From an uncultured Bacteroidota bacterium (GTDB lineage: Bacteria; Bacteroidota; Bacteroidia; Bacteroidales; SZUA-534), in assembly GCA_937900725.1 (NCBI GenBank), contig CALCFP010000288.1, positions 1-6,347 on the forward strand: a stretch of DNA of 6,347 nt, given 5' to 3'. The position numbers were made by a program, and so were the translations under genes. Below are positions 1-5,483 of this stretch, piece by piece. Below the pieces are notes generated by a model. It was not told where the DNA came from, did no database searches, and was given only the letters and a program-made list of their open reading frames with translations. The stretch's first letter is position 1. Every line of letters begins with the position of its first letter.

Positions 1-293
1 TCAGTCTCGCGAATGTTGGCAAGGAACTTGTTGCCCAGTCCTTCGCCCTTGCTTGCGCCTTTTACAAGGCCTGCAATGTCGACAATTTCAATGGTTGTAG
101 GTATTATGCGTTTCGGATTGTCGATGGCTGCCAATTTGTTAAGCCTTTCATCAGGCACGGTTATTACGCCCAAATTTGGCTCTATAGTACAAAACGGAAA
201 ATTTGCAGCTTGTGCCTTTGCATTTGACAAGCAATTGAAAAGTGTTGATTTACCTACATTTGGCAATCCAACTATACCACATTGAAGACCCAT
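1..293 (-). CDS. ychF: Redox-regulated ATPase/GTPase YchF, N-terminal part (cut by left edge)
   Basis: Reading the minus strand from the ATG at 293 gives 97 codons of an Obg/HAS-type P-loop NTPase that run off the left edge. The start [17 protein letters not shown] contains the G1 P-loop (G9 to S16, GLPNVGKS). The YchF-typical segment [20 protein letters not shown] follows at residues 32-51. The G3 motif [17 protein letters not shown] lies at 72-88, where a hydrophobic Leu replaces the catalytic Gln, as in HAS-NTPases. The full protein is normally about 365 residues, with a coiled coil and a TGS domain that are outside this window. YchF family members bind ribosomes and prefer ATP, with a role in translation and oxidative-stress tuning (family knowledge). 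The start fits the family N-terminus. Upstream lies a -7-like box at 316-323. Identification is very secure. Confidence 0.97.
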   Translation of the reverse strand, partial: MGLQCGIVGLPNVGKSTLFNCLSNAKAQAANFPFCTIEPNLGVITVPDERLNKLAAIDNPKRIIPTTIEIVDIAGLVKGASKGEGLGNKFLANIRET

Positions 294-315
294 AGTATGT
301 TTTTATAATTTGTCG

Positions 316-323
316 CGAAAGTA
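316..323 (-). promoter_or_regulatory. Possible -7 box for ychF
   Basis: On the minus strand this reads TACTTTCG, one mismatch from the Bacteroidota sigma-ABfr -7 consensus TAnnTTTG, and it ends 22 nt before the ychF start. No clear TTTG -33 element is seen 19-21 nt upstream, so the call rests on the -7 box and its position alone. Confidence 0.4.
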
Positions 324-401
324 ATATAAATAGTTAAGGTGCGCTCTATTAATTCTCTGTTTTGGCCTTTCTGTTCCCAAAATGTTTGTCAACATGCCAT
401 T

Positions 402-438
402 GTGCGACATTTGCAATGCATCTTGCATAATGTTGCAC
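402..438. other. Strong intergenic hairpin between terC and ychF
   Basis: An inverted repeat with arms 402-416 and 423-438 and a 6-nt loop (417-422). Read as plus-strand RNA it gives 15 pairs, including one G-U pair (406/434), with a single bulged U at 428. Read as minus-strand RNA, the sense of the flanking genes, the G-U becomes an A-C mismatch. It lies 34 nt past the terC stop. No U-tract follows on the minus strand, so it is not a textbook intrinsic terminator. A second small hairpin (ATGTT/AACAT, 382-395) sits next to it. It may stabilise or end the terC transcript, or be part of a small RNA; function unknown. Confidence 0.5.
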
Positions 439-471
439 GACGTGGAAAGATGCGTGTCACCGGGAATTACG

Positions 472-1554
472 TCAATTTGCCACAACGCTCTTTTTCGGGA
501 ATAGCAACGACAAAGTGATGCTCAACGTTATGATGCCCAAAATGACAAATAGCGAGTGCAGCGACGTGAATCCAATGGCATCGAGCCAATGGTGCAGAAG
601 AAGTTTTGCGCCTACAAACAGCAGCAGCACGGCAACACCCTGCTTCAGGTAGCAGAACTTGTCAACAGCGCCAGAAAGCATAAAGAACAGCGACCGCAGT
701 CCTATTATGGCGAAAATGTTCGAGAAGAACACAATATATGGGTCGCAAGTGACGGAGAATATTGCGGGAATGCTGTCAAAGGCGAAAATCAAGTCGGTGA
801 ACTCTATAGTGATTACCACAATGAGCAGCGGCGTGATGAACAACCTGTGCTTGTGGTCGCGGATGAAGAACCGTCCGTTCACATAGCGAGGATATACATT
901 GAAATGCTTCGACAGGAATTTCACCAACTTGTGGTCGCGGGGATCGGCATTCGAGTTGTCCTCCTCCTTCTGGAAAAACATTTTTATACCCATATAGGCC
1001 AGATAGACACCGAATACAAGCAATATCCAGTTGAACTTCTGGATAAGCGACGAGCCAAGGAATATGAAGGCGAACCGCAAGATTATGGCTCCAAGTATGC
1101 CCCAAAACAGAACCGACTTGTAGTCTTTCTTGCGAACGCCGAATCCGGTAAGCAGCATCAGCATTACAAACAAATTGTCGATAGACAGTGTCTCCTCAAT
1201 CAGGTAGCCCGATATGAAGTCGATTGACGAACTCTTCTGATACTGTTCAATAGCCGATTCAATTGTCAATCCGTTGGCGATTGCCTCGTCGAGCGGAAGA
1301 CCGTCGTATTTGAAATTGAGGCTGTACTTTTGCGTTACGTGCTGAAGTCCCTCAAACGAGTCGATTCCGTGAACCAGATGCCCGTTGGTGCGCAAGAATA
1401 CAAAGAATGCAAGCGCAAGGCACACCCAGACGCAAGTCCATATTGACGCTTCCTTGATGCTCACTACGTGATGTCCGCGACCTACGCACAAGAGGTCGAA
1501 CATCAGTACACCTATAATGAAGACTATGAATATCAGTAAGAAAAGGTTGTCCAT
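472..1554 (-). CDS. TerC/Alx-family integral membrane protein, probable Mn2+ exporter
   Basis: A 360-residue polytopic inner-membrane protein of the TerC family. Both family signatures are present: IEETLSIDN (residues 119-127, matching the usual EKSLSVDN) and IEFTDLIFAFDSIPAI (250-265). Their acidic residues E120, D126, E251, D254 and D260 are those expected to bind metal inside the membrane. Hydrophobic stretches suggest about eight or nine helices (near 3-22, 38-55, 116-138, 148-168, 173-193, 238-258, 270-292, 304-322, 332-352). E. coli Alx (MntP-independent Mn export) and MeeY/MeeF are relatives, so Mn2+ efflux is the best guess; tellurite resistance is only the historical name. The segment 56-115 between helices 2 and 3 is longer than I recall for Alx. 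The start at 1554 gives the family N-terminus (MDNLFLLIFIVFIIGVLMFDLLCVGR). The gene stands alone, with its own leader and a -7 box. Confidence 0.93.
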   Translation of the reverse strand: MDNLFLLIFIVFIIGVLMFDLLCVGRGHHVVSIKEASIWTCVWVCLALAFFVFLRTNGHLVHGIDSFEGLQHVTQKYSLNFKYDGLPLDEAIANGLTIESAIEQYQKSSSIDFISGYLIEETLSIDNLFVMLMLLTGFGVRKKDYKSVLFWGILGAIILRFAFIFLGSSLIQKFNWILLVFGVYLAYMGIKMFFQKEEDNSNADPRDHKLVKFLSKHFNVYPRYVNGRFFIRDHKHRLFITPLLIVVITIEFTDLIFAFDSIPAIFSVTCDPYIVFFSNIFAIIGLRSLFFMLSGAVDKFCYLKQGVAVLLLFVGAKLLLHHWLDAIGFTSLHSLFVILGIITLSITLSLLFPKKSVVAN

Positions 1555-1601
1555 AAGTATGTGGAATTATTGTTGGGGTGTTTAGATTGTTTGCCTTGTA
1601 G

Positions 1602-1617
1602 ATGGGGTATGCCCCAT
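1602..1617 (-). other. Small hairpin in the terC leader
   Basis: ATGGGG (1602-1607) and CCCCAT (1612-1617) form a perfect 6-bp stem around a 4-nt loop. It lies inside the probable 5' untranslated region of the terC-family gene, about 50 nt before the start codon. Many terC-family genes are controlled by the yybP-ykoY Mn riboswitch, but its conserved core is not visible here. Function is unknown; it could be an mRNA-stability or attenuation element, or part of a dispersed repeat. Confidence 0.45.
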
Positions 1618-1655
1618 TTATTTAATGGATTTATAAATACTTGTTTATTTCGATG

Positions 1656-1663
1656 CAAAAGTA
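1656..1663 (-). promoter_or_regulatory. -7 box for the terC-family gene
   Basis: The minus strand reads TACTTTTG, a perfect match to the Bacteroidota -7 element TAnnTTTG, about 100 nt before the terC-family start. A TTTG -33 element is not evident at the right spacing. If used, it gives a leader of roughly 95 nt containing the hairpin at 1602-1617. Confidence 0.55.
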
Positions 1664-1735
1664 AGATTTTTATCGGCTCACAGATGCCATAGTTGAAAAA
1701 TGCAAAAACATAAAAAAACAGACTCCAAAATACAT

Positions 1736-1766
1736 ATTGTTTTTCACTCGACTATTTCTATTTTAG
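1736..1766 (+). promoter_or_regulatory. Possible promoter of the plug-domain gene
   Basis: ATTG (1736-1739, 3 of 4 to the TTTG -33 box) and TATTTTAG (1759-1766, 5 of 6 fixed positions of TAnnTTTG) are separated by 19 nt. The -7 box ends 26 nt before the ATG at 1793. The region is very A+T rich, so chance matches are likely. Confidence 0.4.
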
Positions 1767-1792
1767 TAGTTTAATAATAAAAATATACCACT

Positions 1793-2491
1793 ATGAAAAA
1801 GTTGCTTATGGCGCTATTGTTGTTCCCAATGATGGCAATTGCGCAAGATGGCAAAACAGGCGTGCCATTCAATGGCTTGATAACAGACTTGAACGGAATG
1901 CCTGCAAAAAAAGCGCATGTATATGTACATGACCATAATGCCTATGCATCGACGGATAAGCAAGGCCGTTTCGGATTGACTGACGTTAAGCCAGATGATA
2001 CATTGAAGGTCAGATATAACGGGAAGACATATTTCGTTCCTGTTAATGGGAAGAAGAGTATGAAACTGCGTTTGATTGATCAACAGTCATTTGAGGCCGA
2101 AGAAGATCAGCAGTTGGTGAACTACGGGTTTTATTATGTGAAGAACCGTGAGCGTACGTCTTCGACATCTTCAATAAGCGGTGAGGAACTTGTTAAGACA
2201 GGCCGTGCTGATTTGTTGGATGCGTTGTGTGGCAAGATTCCTGGTATGACGTACAACATCATCGAGGGCCGTACGACAATCAGCATTAGAGGAGCTGCCG
2301 TATCAACATTAAATACTGAACATAATACCGAACCTATCTATGTTGTTGATGGTGTTGTGGTGGAAACTTTGTCGGGATTAACGGTGCATATTGTTGACCA
2401 TGTAGATGTTTTAAAGGATGCAAACATGTATGGTGCCCAAGGCGCTAATGGTGCCATTGTGGTTTATACCAAAACAGGACTGAATCACTGA
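1793..2491 (+). CDS. Secreted carboxypeptidase-regulatory-like plus TonB-receptor plug domain protein, no barrel
   Basis: A 232-residue protein with a clear signal peptide (residues 1-17, MKKLLMALLLFPMMAIA, cleavage before Gln18). Residues about 25-95 look like a CarboxypepD-reg-like beta-sandwich: FNGLITDLNGMPAKKAHVYV, then STDKQGRFGL and DTLKVRYNGK. Residues about 125-228 match the plug of SusC-type receptors: SSISGEELVKTGRADLLDAL, CGKIPGM, TISIRGAA, PIYVVDGVVV, VDVLKDANMYGAQGANGAIVV. In SusC proteins a 22-strand barrel follows; here translation stops after TKTGLNH and a terminator follows at once, so the protein is all plug. There is no SusD neighbour. It may be a periplasmic or envelope protein that pairs with a barrel, TonB or ligand, but its role is unknown. 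It is a monocistronic unit between oppositely oriented genes. Domain calls are strong, function is not. Confidence 0.88.
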   Translation: MKKLLMALLLFPMMAIAQDGKTGVPFNGLITDLNGMPAKKAHVYVHDHNAYASTDKQGRFGLTDVKPDDTLKVRYNGKTYFVPVNGKKSMKLRLIDQQSFEAEEDQQLVNYGFYYVKNRERTSSTSSISGEELVKTGRADLLDALCGKIPGMTYNIIEGRTTISIRGAAVSTLNTEHNTEPIYVVDGVVVETLSGLTVHIVDHVDVLKDANMYGAQGANGAIVVYTKTGLNH

Positions 2492-2517
2492 TTGTAGTTT
2501 ATTTTGTAGTAAATAAT

Positions 2518-2553
2518 AAAATGTCAGCGAATTTAGTCGGCTGCCATTTTTTT
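2518..2553. terminator. Probable bidirectional intrinsic terminator
   Basis: On the plus strand, AAAATG (2518-2523) and CAGC (2525-2528) pair with GCTG (2540-2543) and CATTTT (2545-2550), with one mismatch and an 11-nt loop that can pair further. A run of seven T ends at 2553. It starts 27 nt after the plug-gene stop. On the minus strand the same stem is followed by TTTTATTATTT, so it may also end the phosphate operon, whose last gene stops at 2612. This fits the convergent gene order. Confidence 0.65.
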
Positions 2554-2611
2554 CAACCAATATTAATATGAGTTTTTGTTGGGCGCTGCTATGCGGAATC
2601 AGAACATTAAA

Positions 2612-3652
2612 TCATCCGCAGACAGGCAACTGAAATACACCGCTAACCACAAACAACAGAATGAATGAGGCAATGCCAGCCAGTAGCGGCGTGGCCACCC
2701 AGCCGAGCATGATGTTGCCCAACACCTTGAACTTGATACTGTGTCCGCCCTTGAGCAGTCCAATGCCCACAATGGCGCCAATCACAACCTGGGTGCTCGA
2801 TATGGGCACTTGTGGGATGCGCCCCAATCCAAGCCAGGCAATGGCATCCGACAGACCTTTCGATGAAAAGACGAACAGAACGATGCTCTGCGCCAGCACC
2901 ACCACCATTGCCGTCTCGGCCGAAAGTGGCATCAGGTCGTTGCCTACGGTTTCAATCACGCGTTTCGAGTATGTGAAGATGCCGAGCGATATGGCCAATG
3001 CGCCAATGAAGAACAACTGCTGTGCGCCCGAAAGCGTGAGCGGGCCTATGGTCAACGGGCTTAAACCAATGGAATTGACAAACACACCCATCACATTCAC
3101 TATGTTGTTGGCCCCCAGGCTATAGGCTCCAAACGCGCCAATCACTATCAGCATGATCTTCAGTACGGCGTGTTTCCATATAAGATGCAGTTTGAGCCAA
3201 CTGAATATGCGCTTGGTCGCGAAGAACAGCAGAATGGCGAAAATGGCCCCCAGAACCATGCCTATAACCCAAGTTGATGCTATCTCGCCCAGAAGTTTCA
3301 TGTTGGTAGGGCGGTGCGCATAGGCGTTCCATCCGATGATGGCGCCCACAATGGCTTGCGATGTGGAAACCGTCAGTCGCAGCTTTGTCATCAGGAAAAC
3401 GGTGAGTGCCGATGCCAACGCAACGGTGAACGAGCCAGCAATGGCATCTACCGAGCCGAGCTCGTTCAATGTGTCGGACCCGCCCTCGCCCTGGAAAGTG
3501 GCGCCAAGTATCACAAATATGCTTGCCACAATGGCCGCCGTACGGAATTTTACCATCCGCGACCCTACGGCCGAACCGAATATGTTCGACGCATCGTTGG
3601 CTCCTAGGCTCCAACCCAAAAACAGTCCGCTCGACAGGAAAAACAACAGCAT
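2612..3652 (-). CDS. PiT-family inorganic phosphate permease
   Basis: A 346-residue polytopic membrane protein of the PiT family (PF01384), which imports phosphate as a neutral metal-phosphate complex with H+ or Na+. The two inverted halves each show the family landmarks. Half one has GANDASN (17-23) and VSTSQAIVGAIIGWN (95-109). Half two has GANNIVN (180-186) and ISSTQVVIGAIVGIG (284-298). The signature Asp of the first half (D20) is present, but the matching residue of the second half is Asn (N182). FGSAVGSR (25-32) and SVDAIAGSF (67-75) also fit the family. Length is normal for the compact prokaryotic form. It starts 3 nt after the DUF47 stop, so the two are almost certainly co-transcribed and translationally coupled. 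Phosphate is the family substrate; sulfate (CysP-like members) cannot be fully excluded. Confidence 0.93.
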   Translation of the reverse strand: MLLFFLSSGLFLGWSLGANDASNIFGSAVGSRMVKFRTAAIVASIFVILGATFQGEGGSDTLNELGSVDAIAGSFTVALASALTVFLMTKLRLTVSTSQAIVGAIIGWNAYAHRPTNMKLLGEIASTWVIGMVLGAIFAILLFFATKRIFSWLKLHLIWKHAVLKIMLIVIGAFGAYSLGANNIVNVMGVFVNSIGLSPLTIGPLTLSGAQQLFFIGALAISLGIFTYSKRVIETVGNDLMPLSAETAMVVVLAQSIVLFVFSSKGLSDAIAWLGLGRIPQVPISSTQVVIGAIVGIGLLKGGHSIKFKVLGNIMLGWVATPLLAGIASFILLFVVSGVFQLPVCG

Positions 3653-3655
3653 AGG

Positions 3656-4306
3656 CTAAAGCATCACTTTTAATATCAATAAGGAAAGAATATCGCCGAC
3701 ATCCTCAGCCGCGTCGCTTATCTGCTCCACATGACGAGTAAAATAGCGCAACTGCTCCTTTTGAGCCAGGTCGATGTCGGGTGTCGATTGGAAAATGACA
3801 CGGCGTAGGTCGTTGGCGGCACGGTCGCTCTCGCGTTCGTAGAAATAAATCTTGTTGATGTGCTCCTTTGCCAGTTCGGGCTGTGTGAAAAAGACACGTA
3901 CGGCGGCAATGGCTTCGACCGCGGCCTCGTTCGACACGCTGTTGAGGCTTTTGAAGTCGGCTTTTATGGTGTCGGGCATTTGCGGAAGTTCTACGCTGAA
4001 CTGCTGAAGCACGTATTTTGCCTTGTCAAGGATGTCGTCGGTCTTGTCGAGCAGGTGAAGCACGTCGCTTGCAAGTTGGGGCAACAGCGAGTGAACCAGA
4101 AAATCGTTCTCGATGCTGCGTTGTAGGGTGTCGGCCGCCGATTCCTTGTCCTCGACCAGCTGAAGACGCTTCTCAAACTCTGGAATCTTGCCATCGGCAT
4201 AGTTGTTCACCGACTCGCGGAAAAGCAGCATCCCGTTTTCAATCTCATCTATGAAATTGTCAATCTGACGTATCGCTGCGCTGGCAGTTTTCAATATCCT
4301 TTCCAT
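3656..4306 (-). CDS. DUF47 (PhoU-like) protein, partner of the PiT permease
   Basis: A 216-residue, all-helical, soluble protein of the DUF47/PhoU-like family (PF01865, TIGR00153-type). It shows the repeated acidic metal-binding signatures typical of PhoU folds: EDKESAAD (52-59), DVLHLLDKTDDILDKA (81-96), YERESDRAANDLRR (156-169) and ISDAAEDVGDIL (196-207). It has no signal peptide and no membrane helix. Family members are nearly always encoded beside PiT permeases, as here, and are thought to control their activity or phosphate flux in the cytoplasm. The start at 4306 gives the usual N-terminus, and the length is the family norm. It is first in the operon. The upstream DNA contains two short palindromes that could be operators, but no clear -7 box. 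Confidence 0.94.
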   Translation of the reverse strand: MERILKTASAAIRQIDNFIDEIENGMLLFRESVNNYADGKIPEFEKRLQLVEDKESAADTLQRSIENDFLVHSLLPQLASDVLHLLDKTDDILDKAKYVLQQFSVELPQMPDTIKADFKSLNSVSNEAAVEAIAAVRVFFTQPELAKEHINKIYFYERESDRAANDLRRVIFQSTPDIDLAQKEQLRYFTRHVEQISDAAEDVGDILSLLILKVML

Positions 4307-4324
4307 AGTTCACAATGTTTAGTG

Positions 4325-4337
4325 TGTACAAGGTACA
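4325..4337. promoter_or_regulatory. Perfect short palindrome upstream of the phosphate operon
   Basis: TGTAC-AAG-GTACA is a perfect 5-bp inverted repeat with a 3-nt centre, 19 nt upstream of the DUF47 start. It lies where the promoter or early leader of the DUF47-pit operon should be, so it could be an operator. A 10-bp match can arise by chance. Confidence 0.3.
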
Positions 4338-4359
4338 ATAAATAAATTAAGAACCACGT

Positions 4360-4375
4360 ATTCCGGATCCAGAAT
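4360..4375. promoter_or_regulatory. Imperfect 16-bp palindrome in the divergent intergenic region
   Basis: ATTC-C-GGATCC-A-GAAT pairs at seven of eight positions around the GGATCC centre. It lies 54 nt upstream of the DUF47 start and about 50 nt upstream of the -33 box of the divergent barrel gene. It could bind a dimeric regulator of either gene; no known regulator motif is recognised. Confidence 0.35.
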
Positions 4376-4423
4376 TAGGTTTCGGCTGCCGGTATTTTGT
4401 GCGGTAGTCGCGGTGTGATTTTT

Positions 4424-4455
4424 TTTGATGATGAAGCAACGTTTAGATATTTTTG
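4424..4455 (+). promoter_or_regulatory. Housekeeping-type promoter of the first barrel gene
   Basis: TTTG (4424-4427) and TATTTTTG (4448-4455) match both parts of the Bacteroidota sigma-ABfr promoter (TTTG / TAnnTTTG) perfectly, with a 20-nt spacer that is in the expected range. It predicts a leader of about 50 nt before the ATG at 4511. This is the best promoter in the window. Confidence 0.75.
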
Positions 4456-4510
4456 GCCATCTTGTTTTATACTGTAAAATGAGTGTAATTATATTTTGTT
4501 GTAAAAGAAA

Positions 4511-5338
4511 ATGAAACGAAAAATAGCAATGTCGGTTTTGCTGCTTGTGGCACTAGCCATGCAGTCGAAATCAAATACGGTTGAAGATGAGAAATTTGCT
4601 GAACTTGAAGATGACTTGGCAGAAATGGAGACCCCTTTACAGTATAGTTACCATTGTCTGCGTTCTGGCAATTCGTCAGTCTGGTTCTCGTCTGGCTATA
4701 CGGCTTCACGTGCCCATCCGGTAATGAGCAACTTGGTCATAGGCTACAATGGCTGGGGAAATGCCCCCCTTTCCGTGTCACCCGACACAAGCGCCCTTGA
4801 ACTTGATGGGGCTTCATTCAACCTGACATTGTGCTTGTTCCCTTTCCTGTTTTATGACCTGAACAGTAGTGTGATGCTGTCGTCGGCTGTGGAATTCAAG
4901 TGGCGTTCGTTCAAGTTTGCCGACAAGTGCAACATATTGGCCGAAGGCGAGCAATGCCTGGAATATTCCCATTTCACCGACAATGGAAAAAAGAACAAAC
5001 TTAAGATGACATATCTGTCGGTGCCTTTGAGGCTCGACTTGTATCCAAACAACAATTGGCACATTGTTGCCGGTGTCGAGGGCAATCTGCGCCTGTGTTC
5101 AAAAGTCAAGGCGAAGTCGTACGACGACGGAAAATTCAAGAAGAAGGGCGACTACTACATTAATCCGGTAAGTTGCAATGTGATTTTTGGCTTAAATTAT
5201 CGCGGATTGGGAATAATGGCGTCAAAAGACCTCACTCCATTGTTCAAAGACGGCAAGGGGCCTGATGTGTACCCATATTCCATTGGTGTCTGCATCGACA
5301 TCAATTACTTCAGTGCCGGTTTCAATATCCGGAATTAA
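4511..5338 (+). CDS. PorT-like outer-membrane beta-barrel protein, copy 1
   Basis: A 275-residue secreted protein. Residues 1 to about 21 form a signal peptide (MKRKIAMSVLLLVALA core). From about residue 55 on, short alternating amphipathic strands suggest a small outer-membrane barrel of the OMP_b-brl type: SSVWFSSGY, SNLVIGYNGW, ASFNLTLCLF, SAVEFKWRSF, MTYLSVPLRLDLYP, WHIVAGVEGNLRL, CNVIFGLNYRGLGIMAS, YPYSIGVCIDINY. The blocks VPLRLDLYPNNNWHIVAGVEGNLRL (171-195) and LTPLFKDGKGPDVYP (241-255) are typical of the Bacteroidales barrel family often found in ECF sigma operons. It is clearly related to the next gene but lacks that protein's N-terminal DTTRFHFGKREV segment. It has seven cysteines (49, 108, 140, 149, 196, 222, 261), unusual for such a barrel. 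It begins without a Shine-Dalgarno, behind an A-rich stretch. Function is unknown. Confidence 0.85.
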   Translation: MKRKIAMSVLLLVALAMQSKSNTVEDEKFAELEDDLAEMETPLQYSYHCLRSGNSSVWFSSGYTASRAHPVMSNLVIGYNGWGNAPLSVSPDTSALELDGASFNLTLCLFPFLFYDLNSSVMLSSAVEFKWRSFKFADKCNILAEGEQCLEYSHFTDNGKKNKLKMTYLSVPLRLDLYPNNNWHIVAGVEGNLRLCSKVKAKSYDDGKFKKKGDYYINPVSCNVIFGLNYRGLGIMASKDLTPLFKDGKGPDVYPYSIGVCIDINYFSAGFNIRN

Positions 5339-5395
5339 GTCTGTTTCATATAAAAAACACAGATAGTTATGAAAAGACATCCCGGCCATAAGACA

Positions 5396-5424
5396 CCTTC
5401 GGAAAAAATTTTTTTTATCGCAGG
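5396..5424. repeat. Imperfect inverted repeat with A6T8 tract abutting the ECF-type -35 box
   Basis: The 29 nt from CCTTCGG to TCGCAGG fold back with outer pairs CCT/AGG, CG/CG, one G-T and an A5/T5 core, with two mismatches. It ends at 5424, directly next to TGTAAC at 5425. The A/T tract could act as an UP element, and the dyad as an operator. It could also be a weak terminator for the gene that stops at 5338, although the T-run lies inside the stem. Confidence 0.4.
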
Positions 5425-5451
5425 TGTAACACTTGAAATTTTGAAATCGTC
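5425..5451 (+). promoter_or_regulatory. Probable ECF sigma factor promoter of the second barrel gene
   Basis: TGTAAC (5425-5430) and CGTC (5448-5451) are 17 nt apart. They match the -35 (TGTAAC or TGAAC type) and -10 (CGTC) elements recognised by many ECF sigma factors, and resemble sequences in front of ECF-controlled operons in Bacteroidales. The predicted transcript would start near 5459, giving a leader of about 25 nt before the ATG at 5484. No TAnnTTTG box is seen there. Confidence 0.6.
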
Positions 5452-5483
5452 TATATGGCGTTGATAACAAAAAAAACAAGGAT

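Noticed and set aside
303..485. A 60-codon minus-strand reading frame between terC and ychF
   Set aside because: It overlaps the end of terC, covers the hairpin and the presumed ychF -7 box, and the product has no recognisable features.
556..1227. A 223-codon plus-strand reading frame
   Set aside because: It is antisense to the well-supported terC-family gene, has no signal, domain or promoter, and its composition (many Gln, Glu, Tyr, His) is that of a shadow frame.
1555..1663. yybP-ykoY Mn riboswitch before the terC-family gene
   Set aside because: Its conserved AGGGGAGUA-type core and paired partner segment are not visible; only a simple hairpin is present.
1793..2611. Plug gene as a pseudogene of a SusC receptor
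   Set aside because: The frame is intact to a natural stop, is followed at once by a terminator-like hairpin, and no barrel remnant is seen before the convergent operon.
2661..3659. Several plus-strand frames opposite the PiT permease
   Set aside because: They are antisense shadows of a full-length transporter with clear signatures on the minus strand.
5369..5464. A 31-codon plus-strand frame (MKRHPGHKTPSEK...) between the barrel genes
   Set aside because: It spans the inverted repeat and both presumed ECF promoter boxes, which explain the sequence better; the peptide has no features.
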